Shown: positions 1 through 8,781, numbered from the stretch's first letter. The stretch is DNA of 64,000 nucleotides from Paenibacillus andongensis (GCF_025369935.1 NZ_CP104467.1:6517001-6581000); one strand, 5' to 3'. The notes: a model not told the origin generated them from the letters alone. Program-made: numbers and translations.

Positions 1-67
1 TTTCGTAAGGTGGCAAGCATCTCTTGACTCCGACGCACTCTGTACGCTCAAACACTGCCATGAGACG

Positions 68-568
68 CTAGGTCGACACGTACCGTTGAATCCACGGTAT
101 ACGCGCCACTGCGAGCCTAAAGCGCGAGCCTAAAGCCGCTTCCGTAAATACGCATATAGCCTTCAGCCAAGCTTCTTGCACAGGCTTTACTTGCCGAAGG
201 ATCAGAACAGATTTTATGATGCACCTCCCTGCCGCATCCTTGTCCTGCACAGCAGGCAACGTAGTAATTTGCACTGTGTAGGTTTGCCCGTCCACCTCGA
301 TGACACCGTCCACTGGGTTGAGCAGCCTGTTCATAGTACTCCAGATGTAATCTTGCGCCCCCGCCGATGTCGCGCTTCTCACATGTAAGCTCAGCTTGCG
401 CCAGCTACCCGGCGCGTCCAGCTTGAACTCTGCGTTGCCACCAACGTGGGTGAGCCAGATGGCCTCATCAGGGGTCTGCGGAACACTGTCCACGAACATG
501 TCTCTCCCGAGTGTTCCCACACCTTCAAACTGAAGATATAGCGCTAGTTGATTAGCCATGTTAATCAT
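68..568 (-). CDS. phage minor capsid-like protein (prophage remnant)
   Basis: This 166-residue protein resembles the phage minor capsid / head-tail joining family. Residues about 5-40 carry the family-like stretch with 'GVGTLGRDMF' followed by a proposed 'VP.TPDEAIWL' segment and a Gly-Gly turn. The mid region (SGAQDYIWSTMNRLLNP) fits the helix seen before the last strands. The last roughly 35 residues, after RQVKP, look unlike the family and may be read-through after loss of the normal stop. A strong AGGAGGT site lies 11 bases before the ATG at 568. No other head or tail genes follow in the remaining 67 bases, so it is read as part of a decayed prophage. Family assignment is from memory of the profile. 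Confidence 0.55.
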   Translation of the reverse strand: MINMANQLALYLQFEGVGTLGRDMFVDSVPQTPDEAIWLTHVGGNAEFKLDAPGSWRKLSLHVRSATSAGAQDYIWSTMNRLLNPVDGVIEVDGQTYTVQITTLPAVQDKDAAGRCIIKSVLILRQVKPVQEAWLKAICVFTEAALGSRFRLAVARIPWIQRYVST

Positions 569-960
569 TCACTTTTCTTACCTCCTTTCCGCTTACTACA
601 AATCCTTAAGTGTTGAATGTTGAGTATTGAATATTCACTGTTTTGAATTTCAAAACATTTTTTCTTTTCAAAACACACACTATCTAAAAGTCCTAACTAC
701 CACTCGTTTCACTCCTTCCATTCGTCCCCTAATCAGCCCTCTCACAGATCTGCTCAATCTGGACATTATCCCTTCCATCCTTTTCAGCATAATCACCTCC
801 CTCACTACTCTACACAACGATCTTACCACGGTGCCAATCTAACGAACTGCCAACAAGCGGCCAACTTACGGTCACACTCCCTTAGCTCTTTATATGCCTT
901 TAATATACATTTACTTCCCACATCCGATCGCCCTCCTAAGTCCCATACCAACATTGCTCC
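569..960. other. non-coding stretch with phage-type operator
   Basis: No convincing gene lies here; the rightward reading frame at 627-842 is low-complexity and has no ribosome site. The stretch contains a perfect 17-bp palindrome at 640-656, a second half-site (TTTTCAAAAC) at 665-674, and several TTGAA repeats at 611-635. It is the upstream region of the minor capsid-like gene at 568, which is read leftward. Confidence 0.6.
640..656. promoter_or_regulatory. palindromic operator, copy 1
   Basis: GTTTTGAATTTCAAAAC is a perfect inverted repeat. The same motif recurs twice in the divergent region in front of the Xre repressor at 1546. It is most simply that repressor's operator. Confidence 0.65.
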
Positions 961-1380
961 TTAAGAAAGAATCACCTCTAGCCGCAGCATGTAAGCCAGC
1001 TTAGCTATCGCCTTAGCCTTTACCCGGCGATACGTGCGCTCGCTCAAATTCAGCTCATGAAACAGTAAGAAATCGAACAACTTGTCCCTTTGCAAATAAC
1101 GTTTGCTGATCATTTCCCGTTCAAGTTCATCAAGCAGCAACAATGCCTGCTCTACCTCAGCGCATAATCCAACCAGTTGTTCCTCCGTATCGGACAGGTA
1201 CACAGCTGCCTGTTCCTTCACCTTGAGCACCTGATTCGAGCCCGAAATCGCTCCTCTCTCTCTCCGCACATACCCGATCAACCGGTACATACGAACCGTT
1301 TCGAGTACATCTTCCACCTGCTTGCGCGTTGCCCGACGATCAATTTGTTCTTGCTCTATGTGTAAAATACGTTCCACCAT
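961..1380 (-). CDS. ArpU-like phage transcriptional regulator
   Basis: About 139 residues from the ATG at 1380, which has an AGGAG 11 bases upstream; a longer frame reaching 1584 would run through the operators and lacks a ribosome site. The protein is helical, with a coiled N-terminal half rich in Glu/Arg and a C-terminal region containing 'LSERTYRRVKAKAIAKLAYML', which resembles the sigma-70 region-4-like DNA-binding end of ArpU-type late phage activators. It is divergent from the Xre repressor, with two palindromic operators between them. It fits the prophage context; activity is inferred only. Confidence 0.6.
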   Translation of the reverse strand: MVERILHIEQEQIDRRATRKQVEDVLETVRMYRLIGYVRRERGAISGSNQVLKVKEQAAVYLSDTEEQLVGLCAEVEQALLLLDELEREMISKRYLQRDKLFDFLLFHELNLSERTYRRVKAKAIAKLAYMLRLEVILS

Positions 1381-1406
1381 TCTCCGATCATCTCCTAAAA
1401 TTTGTC

Positions 1407-1479
1407 GTTTTGAATTTCTAAACAAATCATACGTCTTCTTGTTTAAAAATTCAACACAAAATGTTTTGAAAATCAAAAC
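1407..1479. promoter_or_regulatory. two palindromic operators in divergent promoter region
   Basis: Copies lie at 1407-1423 (GTTTTGAATTTCTAAAC) and 1463-1479 (GTTTTGAAAATCAAAAC), with a degenerate copy at 1441-1457. They match the perfect copy at 640-656. The sites lie between the ArpU-like gene (left) and the Xre repressor (right), the usual position for a phage repressor controlling both directions. Confidence 0.7.
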
Positions 1480-1545
1480 TTTCTTGCTGAACCCTCTTGT
1501 TTTTTGCATCACCAACCCTTTACAATAGAAACAGGTGATGAAGCG

Positions 1546-1947
1546 ATGAAAGATATGGTGCAATTCGGCATTCGAATCCGGCATTTGCGTCAGCAGAACA
1601 ATTTCTCCCTTAGAGAACTCGGAGAAAGATCCGGTGTCAGTTATTCGTTTATTAACTCCATAGAAAATAACCGCTTCAATCCATCCAGGGAAACGGTTAT
1701 CGCCTTAGCCGATGCACTTACTAGCTCGGAGAAGGATGATCTTCTACTGCTCGCAGGATTTGCTCCAACGGAAGAAGTGGCGCTAGAAGGACCATTTGGC
1801 CCGAGCAGTTCCGCGGAAGTCGATGATCCTGAAGTCAGTTTATTTTTCAAAGATTTCAAAAATGCGCCCAAAGAGCGCAGGGACGAAATGCTTCGCTTCT
1901 GGAACTTCATCAAAGAACAGCAGATGACCCGCAATCCGGACAGTTAG
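1546..1947 (+). CDS. Xre-family repressor (phage-type)
   Basis: 133 residues from the ATG at 1546, preceded by AGGTG; an upstream frame start at 1504 is unlikely. Residues about 7-62 form a helix-turn-helix of the Cro/CI type (IRHLRQQNNFSLRELGERSG, then SYSFINSIENNRFNPS). The C-terminal half is short and acidic, with a final amphipathic helix (DEMLRFWNFIKEQQ), similar to Xre regulators paired with ImmA/IrrE proteases. It is followed by such a protease gene 80 bases downstream. Probably represses itself and the ArpU-like gene through the palindromes at 1407-1479. Confidence 0.8.
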   Translation: MKDMVQFGIRIRHLRQQNNFSLRELGERSGVSYSFINSIENNRFNPSRETVIALADALTSSEKDDLLLLAGFAPTEEVALEGPFGPSSSAEVDDPEVSLFFKDFKNAPKERRDEMLRFWNFIKEQQMTRNPDS

Positions 1948-2026
1948 CCCTAACTTATCCTTTTACAATAAAGCCAAGCCCTAGCGGGCTTTTCTTTACC
2001 TCAATTAAACGAACATATATTCCTAT

Positions 2027-2656
2027 ATGGAGGCGTTTGTCCTGTTCACTCACTACCAAACCACCCCTCTGGAACAATGGGTCGAAGCTTTATATCTCCA
2101 ACATGATATCACAGAGCCAACTCAGCTAAGCATGACTAGTTTGGCTGCTAAACTGAATATTTGGGTTTATGCGATGGATATGAGCAGCATGGCTGTTGAA
2201 AATAACGGACAATTCAGCATCAATGTAGACCGGCGATTATCTGCCAAAGAGCAGTGGGAAGACTTCCTTCATGAGCTTTGTCATGTGCTTCGCCATTCCG
2301 GCAACCAAATGATCATGCCAGATCGCTATGTCGATTGGCAGGAGCAGGACGCATCGGCCTTCCAGCTTTACGCGGCAATACCTATTTCTATGCTAAAGAA
2401 ACTGCCGCTGCCCGAGCAAAAGAACGAAATGATTGCCCTTCTCTCCGAAGAATTTCAAGTAACCCATCGGCTTGCAGCAGCGCGCATTGAACAAATTCAA
2501 CGGCGCGTCCTACAAGGCATTTTGGATCATGAATACCAACTGTTTACACAAAGCCAAGCTAGCAAGTACAATCCAGACAATTGGTCCGATGCCACTCGTC
2601 TTATCATGGACAAGCTGGAGCATCTGAAGCAAAAAGGAGCACCCTCTGATGGCTAA
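2027..2656 (+). CDS. ImmA/IrrE-type metallopeptidase
   Basis: 209 residues with the zinc-protease signature HELCH at residues 82-86, inside the family-typical context 'WEDFLHELCHVLRH'. ImmA/IrrE proteins cleave Xre repressors of mobile elements to cause induction; the neighbouring Xre gene at 1546 is the expected substrate. The start is uncertain: the ATG at 2027 overlaps a GGAGG, which could instead serve a later non-ATG start. The C-terminal 90 residues are helical and unassigned. Its stop overlaps the next gene by 8 bases, so the two are translationally coupled. Confidence 0.8.
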   Translation: MEAFVLFTHYQTTPLEQWVEALYLQHDITEPTQLSMTSLAAKLNIWVYAMDMSSMAVENNGQFSINVDRRLSAKEQWEDFLHELCHVLRHSGNQMIMPDRYVDWQEQDASAFQLYAAIPISMLKKLPLPEQKNEMIALLSEEFQVTHRLAAARIEQIQRRVLQGILDHEYQLFTQSQASKYNPDNWSDATRLIMDKLEHLKQKGAPSDG

Positions 2657-3026
2657 GCTGACTGTTTTTTATGACTTCCACGAAGAGCGCATCCAGCCAT
2701 TTCTCATGGCGCTGCGTTTTCGGCCTCAAGAGCTAGATTGGAACAAGACTTCGATGTATGTGCCATTAACGGCTCCGTTTCAGCAGCTTAAAATGGAAGA
2801 AATCCCCGACCTAGAGGCAGGAATAACTGTCTTGCTAGATGACCTTGTCGTCAATCCAAGACACCCCCAATGCATTGGCGTCAGCCTCGCTAGGATTAAG
2901 CAGCGACATATGTCGCTTCCACCAGATACGCTACAAAGCATCCTGCAGCTATGGATACGCATGAGTGACATCGAAGAAGTATTGCAGATGGATACCCGCT
3001 CTCTCTACCCCTGGACTTCCGATTAA
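2649..3026 (+). CDS. unrecognised 125-residue protein
   Basis: Begins inside the end of the ImmA/IrrE gene, with AAAGGAG upstream of the ATG. I do not recognise a family. It is a soluble, mixed-charge protein with no signal peptide or membrane segment. Coupling to the protease gene suggests it belongs to the same prophage-control unit. Confidence 0.6.
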   Translation: MAKLTVFYDFHEERIQPFLMALRFRPQELDWNKTSMYVPLTAPFQQLKMEEIPDLEAGITVLLDDLVVNPRHPQCIGVSLARIKQRHMSLPPDTLQSILQLWIRMSDIEEVLQMDTRSLYPWTSD

Positions 3027-3090
3027 ATCAGCCCAAATGATAAATTTAATAAGCGCGGAAAACGCGCCTATTTGCTCGAGCTCTGTGCCT

Positions 3091-3141
3091 AAAAAAAATC
3101 CCATACTCCCATCGAACAATTGTCCGATAGAAGTATGGGAT
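3091..3141 (-). terminator. terminator of ppnP
   Basis: Arms at 3099-3108 and 3132-3141 (ATCCCATACT/AGTATGGGAT) form a long hairpin followed, on the minus strand, by a run of T. It ends the ppnP transcript and may also slow rightward readthrough from the prophage genes. Confidence 0.8.
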
Positions 3142-3165
3142 CTGCGGGGATATCTCTTCCCTTAA

Positions 3166-3483
3166 TTACTCATGAATATAAGAGCAAATATAATCACTAA
3201 CTGTTTTCACTTCGAGCTTGAATTTTGCATTGGCAGGAACAGTGAATTCACCTTGGCCACTAATAGTAATCCATTCGCTGCTGCCTGGAAGCAATACGTT
3301 CAACTCTCCAGCTTGGATTTCCATGATTTCTTTCACATCGGTTCCGAATTCGTACTCACCCGGGAGCAAAATGCCGAGTGTTTTTTTGGTGCCATCAGCG
3401 AATTGAACGGTGCGGCTAGTTACTTTACCGTCGAAATAAACGTTGGCTTTCGTTAATACAGTTACATTTTCAAAGCTAGACAT
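3166..3483 (-). CDS. ppnP: pyrimidine/purine nucleoside phosphorylase PpnP
   Basis: 105 residues matching the small cupin-fold PpnP (YaiE, formerly DUF1255) family over full length: N-terminal 'ENVTVLTKANVYFDGKVTSRTV', then 'GTKKTLGILLPGEYEFGT', and the end 'YICSYI'. The enzyme splits nucleosides with phosphate into base and pentose-1-phosphate in the cytosol. It lies in front of its own terminator and 80 bases after transketolase on the same strand; a link through pentose phosphate metabolism is possible but not shown. Confidence 0.85.
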   Translation of the reverse strand: MSSFENVTVLTKANVYFDGKVTSRTVQFADGTKKTLGILLPGEYEFGTDVKEIMEIQAGELNVLLPGSSEWITISGQGEFTVPANAKFKLEVKTVSDYICSYIHE

Positions 3484-3523
3484 GGTAATTGGTTCCCCCT
3501 CTAAAATAACTAAGAATAAATGC

Positions 3524-3547
3524 TGAGCCCACGCTAAGGTGGGCTCA
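3524..3547 (-). terminator. hairpin after tkt
   Basis: TGAGCCCAC at 3524-3532 pairs perfectly with GTGGGCTCA at 3539-3547. On the minus strand it follows the tkt stop at 3564. The U-tract is poor, so termination may be partial, letting some transcript continue into ppnP. Confidence 0.55.
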
Positions 3548-3563
3548 AGGTGCTGTTAATTTA

Positions 3564-5585
3564 TTACGACAATAGAGCTTTCACTCTAGCTGCTACGTTC
3601 TCTGGGTAGAATCCGTACTCTTTGAGAACCAAATCCCCTGGTGCGGATGCTCCAAATGTAGAGATACCCAGGATGGATCCTTGGTCGCCAACGTAACGTT
3701 CCCAACCAAGTGGGTAAGCCATCTCGACAGCTAGACGCTTCTTCACTTCTGGCAGAATGACAGAGTCTTTATATTCTTTGGACTGTTTCTCGAACAGCTC
3801 CAAGCTTGGCAAGCTGACGACACGAACGTTAATGCCATCGGCTTCAAGAAGCTTTTGCGCCGCGACAGCCAATTGTACTTCGGAACCTGTTGCCAGAATT
3901 TGTGCATCCGGCTTGCCGTTCGCTGCATCGGATACAACGTACCCGCCTTTGCTTAGGTTTTCTTTCGCGCCTTGAACAGTTCCTTCAAGAATCGGCAGGT
4001 TTTGACGAGTCAATACGAGAGCAACTGGCCCCTTAGCTTGAGAAATTGCATATCGCCATGCTTCTGATGTTTCGTTCCCATCTGCAGGGCGAATAACGGT
4101 GATGCCCGGAATGACGCGAAGCGCTGGCAGTTGTTCAACCGGCTCATGCGTCGGTCCATCTTCACCAACAGCGATACTGTCATGTGTCAGAACGTAGATA
4201 ACCGGAAGCTGCATAAGTGCTGCCAGACGAATCGATGCACGCAGGTAGTCGGAGAATACGAAGAATGTAGCTCCATAAACTTTAACACCGCCATGCAGAG
4301 CCATACCGTTCATCGCTGTACCCATACCGAATTCACGAACACCAAACCATAAATTGCGGCCTGCATAGTTGCTAGCGCTGTAGTTGGATTCGCCTTTGAT
4401 CATGGTGTTGTTGGAGCTTGCCAGATCCGCGGAGCCACCAATCAATTGCGGCAAATTAGGTGCAATCGCGTTGATTGCATTACCGGAAGCAACACGAGTA
4501 GCCATTGGCTTGTCTGATGTGCTGTAAACCGGAAGATCTGCGTCCCAGCCTGCTGGCAATTCATTATTCACAGCCGCGCTGAACTGGTTACCGAGTTCTG
4601 GATATGCTTTGATGTAGTCATTCAACAGGTTGCTCCAAGCTTGTTCAGCTGCAGCGCCTTCTTTTTGAATTTCTGCGTAGTGCGCTCTAACTTCGTCCGG
4701 AACTAAGAAGTCCGGCTCTTCTGGCCAGCCGTAAGCTTGCTTCGTCAGCTTCACTTCTTCGCCGCCAAGCGGAGAACCGTGAGGTCCAACGTGTCCGCCT
4801 TTGCCGCCTTTGTTCGGGCTGCCGAAACCGATTGTCGTTTTCACTTCAATCAAAGTTGGGCGCGTTGTATCAGCTTTCGCTTCAGCAATGGCTTTGGAAA
4901 TCGCCGCAAGATCATTCTGCTCTTCTACGCGCAGCACTTGCCAACCGTATGCTTCAAAACGCTTCTCAACGTTCTCGGAAAATGCCATATTTAGCTCGCC
5001 ATCCAGCGAGATATCATTGGAATCGTACAGCATGATTAATTTGCCCAATTTAAGGTGAGCAGCCAAGGAAACCGCTTCAGATGAAACGCCTTCCATCATA
5101 TCGCCATCACCACAGATTGCGTATGTATAGTGATCGATTACAGGGAAATTCTCTTTATTGTAAGTCTCTCTCAGGTGAGCTTCCGCCATAGCCATACCAA
5201 CTGCCATACCAATACCTTGTCCAAGTGGACCCGTCGTTGCGTCAACACCTGCTGTATGACCGTATTCCGGATGCCCTGGCGTTTTGCTTCCCCATTGGCG
5301 GAAGTTTTTGATCTCTTCCATTGGCAGGTCGTATCCGCAAAGGTGAAGCAGGCTGTATAGCAGCATGGATCCGTGGCCAGCAGAAAGCACAAAGCGGTCA
5401 CGATTGACCCATTTAGGATTAGATGGATTGTGCTTCATATGCTGCTTCCACAGCACGTAAGCCATTGGAGCAGCCCCCATGACCATACCTGGGTGACCTG
5501 ATTTGGCTTTCTCAACGGCATCGATACCCAAAGTACGGATCGTGTCGACCGCTAATTGTTCAATTGTTTTGTTTGTTACTGTCAT
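3564..5585 (-). CDS. tkt: transketolase
   Basis: 673 residues, the normal transketolase length. Thiamine-diphosphate motif 'GDGDMMEGVSSEA' is near residue 160, with the family blocks 'GHGSMLLYSLLHLCGYDLP' near 70 and 'GPTHEPVEQLPALRVIPG' in the pyrimidine-binding domain. It moves two-carbon ketol units between sugar phosphates in the non-oxidative pentose phosphate pathway in the cytosol. TAGGAGGG precedes the ATG. The upstream 180 bases hold its promoter and the terminator of purU. Confidence 0.97.
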   Translation of the reverse strand: MTVTNKTIEQLAVDTIRTLGIDAVEKAKSGHPGMVMGAAPMAYVLWKQHMKHNPSNPKWVNRDRFVLSAGHGSMLLYSLLHLCGYDLPMEEIKNFRQWGSKTPGHPEYGHTAGVDATTGPLGQGIGMAVGMAMAEAHLRETYNKENFPVIDHYTYAICGDGDMMEGVSSEAVSLAAHLKLGKLIMLYDSNDISLDGELNMAFSENVEKRFEAYGWQVLRVEEQNDLAAISKAIAEAKADTTRPTLIEVKTTIGFGSPNKGGKGGHVGPHGSPLGGEEVKLTKQAYGWPEEPDFLVPDEVRAHYAEIQKEGAAAEQAWSNLLNDYIKAYPELGNQFSAAVNNELPAGWDADLPVYSTSDKPMATRVASGNAINAIAPNLPQLIGGSADLASSNNTMIKGESNYSASNYAGRNLWFGVREFGMGTAMNGMALHGGVKVYGATFFVFSDYLRASIRLAALMQLPVIYVLTHDSIAVGEDGPTHEPVEQLPALRVIPGITVIRPADGNETSEAWRYAISQAKGPVALVLTRQNLPILEGTVQGAKENLSKGGYVVSDAANGKPDAQILATGSEVQLAVAAQKLLEADGINVRVVSLPSLELFEKQSKEYKDSVILPEVKKRLAVEMAYPLGWERYVGDQGSILGISTFGASAPGDLVLKEYGFYPENVAARVKALLS

Positions 5586-5731
5586 TCGAAAATTCCCTCC
5601 TATATTTCTGTATTTTCGTCAATCAATGACTTGTACATACAAGTGACTATTCTCGCTTGCATTATTGTACCATTTGCTTTAAGGCTTTGCCACAATAACT
5701 CACTAAAACCTCATCAGTTGTCTCTTACAAA

Positions 5732-5763
5732 ATAGGCTGCATCCAGCAACGGACACAGCCTAT
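5732..5763 (-). terminator. terminator of purU
   Basis: ATAGGCTG and CAGCCTAT arms separated by 16 bases, followed on the minus strand by TTTTG. It lies 9 bases after the purU stop. Confidence 0.75.
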
Positions 5764-5771
5764 GTCTATAC

Positions 5772-6626
5772 TTAGTTAAATACAACTGTCTTATTATTAT
5801 GCACAATAATTCGATCTTCTACATGCCATGCTACCGCTCTTGCAAGGACGATCCGTTCAATATGTCGACCGATTCTCTTCAAATCTTCGACGTTATCACG
5901 GTGGCTTACCCTTTGAACGTCTTGTTCAATAATCGGGCCGCCATCCAATTCATCGGTCACATAATGTGCGGTAGCGCCTATGATTTTCACCCCTCGATTA
6001 TGCGCTTGCGCATAAGGCTTCCCGCCGACAAAGGCAGGCAAGAAGGAGTGATGGATATTAATAATACGGTTAGCGTAGTGTTTAATAAATGAAGGCGAAA
6101 CGATCTGCATATAGCGAGCCAATACGATCGCATCCACATTGTCTCCAACGACTTCAAGCTGACGACGCTCGGCTTCTGCCTTCGTATCTGCGGTAACCGG
6201 AATATGGTGATAAGGAATTCCGAAAGGCTCGACCAGCGACTGCATGTCCGGATGGTTACTAATGACCATCGCGATATCTGCGTTGAGATCTCCTGCACGC
6301 CAGTGCCAAAGCAGTTCAAGTAAAGCATGATCTTCCTTCGATACGAAAATAGCGATGCGCTTCTTGTGGCTGGCAAGAGAAAGGCTCCAATCCATGGAGA
6401 ACTTGTCCGCAACGACAGAGAAATCCTTTCTCAACTGGTCAACCCGACTCCCAAGCTCCGTTAAATCGAACTCGATCCGGATGAAAAACATGCCGCCTTC
6501 AGGATCCATTGTGTATTGATCGGATTGTACGATATTCGCACCATATTCAAACAAAAATTGCGAGACCGCCGCGACGATTCCCGGCTGATCCGGACAAGAG
6601 ATCAGCATTCTCGCCCTATTCTCCAT
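5772..6626 (-). CDS. purU: formyltetrahydrofolate deformylase
   Basis: 284 residues from the ATG at 6626, which has AAGGAG six bases upstream and aligns with the usual family start; an ATG at 6671 with GGGGG is an alternative adding 15 residues. An N-terminal ACT domain (about 1-80) is followed by a formyltransferase-type domain with 'NIHHSFLPAFVGGKPYAQA' and 'GATAHYVTDELDGGPIIEQD', which carry the conserved His and Asp. It hydrolyses 10-formyl-tetrahydrofolate to formate and tetrahydrofolate, feeding PurT-type purine synthesis and balancing one-carbon pools. It may be cotranscribed with nfo, as no good terminator separates them. Confidence 0.95.
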   Translation of the reverse strand: MENRARMLISCPDQPGIVAAVSQFLFEYGANIVQSDQYTMDPEGGMFFIRIEFDLTELGSRVDQLRKDFSVVADKFSMDWSLSLASHKKRIAIFVSKEDHALLELLWHWRAGDLNADIAMVISNHPDMQSLVEPFGIPYHHIPVTADTKAEAERRQLEVVGDNVDAIVLARYMQIVSPSFIKHYANRIINIHHSFLPAFVGGKPYAQAHNRGVKIIGATAHYVTDELDGGPIIEQDVQRVSHRDNVEDLKRIGRHIERIVLARAVAWHVEDRIIVHNNKTVVFN

Positions 6627-6736
6627 TACGCTCTCCTTGCGTAATAAGTTATTCGTACTTCCCTGTTCCATGTTAATCCCCCTAATAGCTTTAACTTTCT
6701 GTAAGAAAGTTTTCTTTTTAATTTGCTGTCATTCTA

Positions 6737-7864
6737 TTAAGCCTTCTTGAGTATATCTTTACCTGCGAGCCAAACGATCAATCGTTGATTAATCTGCTCC
6801 TCGCTAAGATCAGAGAAAAGATTCTCTTCGTGTAGAATATCATACAATCGCTCCAGCGGCTCACGTCCGTCCGCTTTCTTGGCTTTGGCATCATTTTTCA
6901 ACAATTCCCAAGTATTCAGAACGAAATCACGGTGATGAATCTCTTTTTTGGCTAACAAAAAGTCAATTCGCTCTACATGATCCAAGAATTCGCTGCCAAA
7001 ACGTCCATTAAGGTTACCGGACAACAGCGCTATTTCTGCTTCGTACATCGGCCGCTGTGATTTGTCTTCTTTACCGATCCAAGGAGTCTCAAGAATCATA
7101 GGCAAATGCTGCAGCTTCTCATGGTTGGCAACATTATTCATAGCCTCAAAACCAATCCAACCTGAGCCAAGAGGCGCATGACGGTCCTTGCTGGCTCCGC
7201 GAGGATTTTTACTATCATTCAAGTGAATAACACCAAGCTTTTCTAGACCGATTACTTTGTCGAAATGATGCAGAACGCCGTCAAGGTCGTTCACAATATC
7301 ATACCCAGCGTCATGAATATGGCAAGTGTCCAAACAAACGGATAATTTGTTGTTGAACTCTACTTGTTCCATAATTTCAGCTAATTCCTCAAAGCTGCGG
7401 CCAATCTCCGTCCCTTTGCCAGCCATTGTTTCCAGCGCGATGTTCACATTCGTATCTTTAACTCCTGCAAGTACTTCGTTCAGACCTTCCGCGATTCTGG
7501 CAATGCCATACTCCGCATCTTTGTCTGTGTAAGCCCCAGGATGAAGAACGATATTGCGAACGCCAATATAGTCTGTCCGACGAATTTCTTCCTGAAGGAA
7601 ACGTACAGCTAGCTCAAAGGTATCGTCTTTATAAGAACCTAGATTAATAATGTAGGGAGCATGTACAACGATTTCGTTCATCGCATGCTTCTCCATCACA
7701 GCCTTACCTTCTTCGATAAATTGCTCTTCAATCGGTTTGCGGCGCGTATTTTGCGGGGCACCTGTGTATATCATAAATGTGGAAGAACCGTATGTGACTG
7801 CCTCTTCTGCTGCATTTAACAAGCCTTTATCTGAGAACGAAACGTGCGAGCCAATTTTGGGCAT
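6737..7864 (-). CDS. nfo: endonuclease IV with C-terminal extension
   Basis: 375 residues; the catalytic TIM-barrel occupies about 1-285 with the family metal-site blocks 'LETMAGKGTEIG', 'SVCLDTCHIHDAGYD' and 'VIHLNDSKNPRGASKDRHAPLGSG'. It cleaves 5' of abasic sites in base-excision repair. Family members are usually near 280-300 residues, so the last roughly 75 residues (from 'LLAKKEIHHRDF', charged and helical) are an added domain that I cannot name. Similar extensions may occur in related genera. No frameshift is seen at the junction. Confidence 0.93.
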   Translation of the reverse strand: MPKIGSHVSFSDKGLLNAAEEAVTYGSSTFMIYTGAPQNTRRKPIEEQFIEEGKAVMEKHAMNEIVVHAPYIINLGSYKDDTFELAVRFLQEEIRRTDYIGVRNIVLHPGAYTDKDAEYGIARIAEGLNEVLAGVKDTNVNIALETMAGKGTEIGRSFEELAEIMEQVEFNNKLSVCLDTCHIHDAGYDIVNDLDGVLHHFDKVIGLEKLGVIHLNDSKNPRGASKDRHAPLGSGWIGFEAMNNVANHEKLQHLPMILETPWIGKEDKSQRPMYEAEIALLSGNLNGRFGSEFLDHVERIDFLLAKKEIHHRDFVLNTWELLKNDAKAKKADGREPLERLYDILHEENLFSDLSEEQINQRLIVWLAGKDILKKA

Positions 7865-8030
7865 AATCGATAACTCCTTTGTGTGTGTCTACTACGCAAC
7901 AACTTAGGTATGGAAGACCAAAGTAGCTACGTCTACTACCTTTCTATTTTACTAGGATTGTCGCAAGAAATCTAGAAATAAGGTATAATTCTTATGAGTT
8001 ATTGATGCAGGCTAGTGAGGTGACAAATAA

Positions 8031-8459
8031 ATGGCAAATGATTTTTTCATGTGGTTCATCATTTTCTGGGTATGTGTCCTGCTTTTGTTCATGTCCATTG
8101 GCGGTTATTTCATGTTCCGGAAGTTCCTTAAGGTGCTGCCCAAGGAAGATGGCAAATCGAAGCTGGATTGGCAAAATCATTATGTGGATAGTTCGCGGCA
8201 CTTATGGACTGAGGACTCCAAAGCATTTCTTGATCAATTGGTATCACCTGTTCCGACAGCCTTTAGAGATATTGCCAAACATTCCATCGCAGCTCGTATT
8301 GGACAGGTTGCTTTAGAGGCGCAAGCAAATGAAGTAACACGTGACCACTGTATTCAGGGTTACATTCTTGCAACACCGCGGCGAGACTATAAGAGCTTGA
8401 CTAGCTTTCTCGAAAAGCAGGAGATTGACTATAGTGCGCATAAGCATTTGCTGCAATAA
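8031..8459 (+). CDS. DUF2621 membrane-anchored protein
   Basis: 142 residues. One N-terminal membrane segment (about residues 6-30, FFMWFIIFWVCVLLLFMSIGGYF) is followed by a cytosolic or extracytosolic helical domain with 'WTEDSKAFLDQLVSPVPTAFRDIAKHSIAARIGQVA', typical of the DUF2621 family of Bacillales. The function is unknown; a sporulation role has been suspected in this group, but nothing here tests it. It is divergent from nfo and monocistronic, ending in a strong terminator. Confidence 0.8.
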   Translation: MANDFFMWFIIFWVCVLLLFMSIGGYFMFRKFLKVLPKEDGKSKLDWQNHYVDSSRHLWTEDSKAFLDQLVSPVPTAFRDIAKHSIAARIGQVALEAQANEVTRDHCIQGYILATPRRDYKSLTSFLEKQEIDYSAHKHLLQ

Positions 8460-8462
8460 TTA

Positions 8463-8507
8463 AAAAAAGCCATTCCGCTTTATTAAGTAAGAGGAAGGCT
8501 TTTTTTA
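8463..8507 (+). terminator. rho-independent terminator
   Basis: AAAGCC-TTCC pairs with GGAAGGCTTT and is followed by a T-run. It is flanked by A and T runs, so it may act in both directions. Confidence 0.85.
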
Positions 8508-8568
8508 CATGTATTTTGAAAACGCTTACCATTATGACCAAAAAAAACCGTCTTACACCACCCTAAGG

Positions 8569-8781
8569 CTAGATAGACAAGGGCAAGGCAAAATCGGAAT
8601 AGCACTTATGGGGACTGCTTATAATTTCTATACTTAACCTGTTCTCTTCCGTGGATGCACACGTTTTGCAGAGACATAGTGGAATCGTTGTATGATAGAA
8701 GCCCGTCTTAAATATTTGATCTGAATTACTTCTACCTATAATTGAACTACATTGAATACAATATACGATATCCGAATTCAT
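8569..8781 (-). CDS. small CxxC zinc-ribbon-like protein
   Basis: 70 residues from the ATG at 8781, chosen because GGGGGAGG lies six bases upstream; a longer frame to 8937 would cross the promoter. Two cysteine pairs (CIQC at about residues 9-12 and CLCKTC further on) suggest a zinc-bound fold. No family recognised. Its promoter at 8843-8871 is near-consensus, and the spacer is exactly one copy of the GATAC-type operator, so it is probably a tightly repressed target of the Xre-like regulator at 9567. Confidence 0.65.
   Translation of the reverse strand: MNSDIVYCIQCSSIIGRSNSDQIFKTGFYHTTIPLCLCKTCASTEENRLSIEIISSPHKCYSDFALPLSI

Noticed and set aside
627..842. Rightward frame of 71 residues
   Set aside because: Low-complexity Thr/Leu/Ile composition, no ribosome site, and it covers the operator region; not a gene.
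1504..1545. Longer start for the Xre repressor
   Set aside because: It lacks a ribosome site, while the ATG at 1546 has AGGTG and fits the family start.
6690..6716. Hairpin AACTTTC/GAAAGTT between nfo and purU
   Set aside because: The T-run is on the plus strand, where there is no gene to terminate; not called a terminator for nfo.
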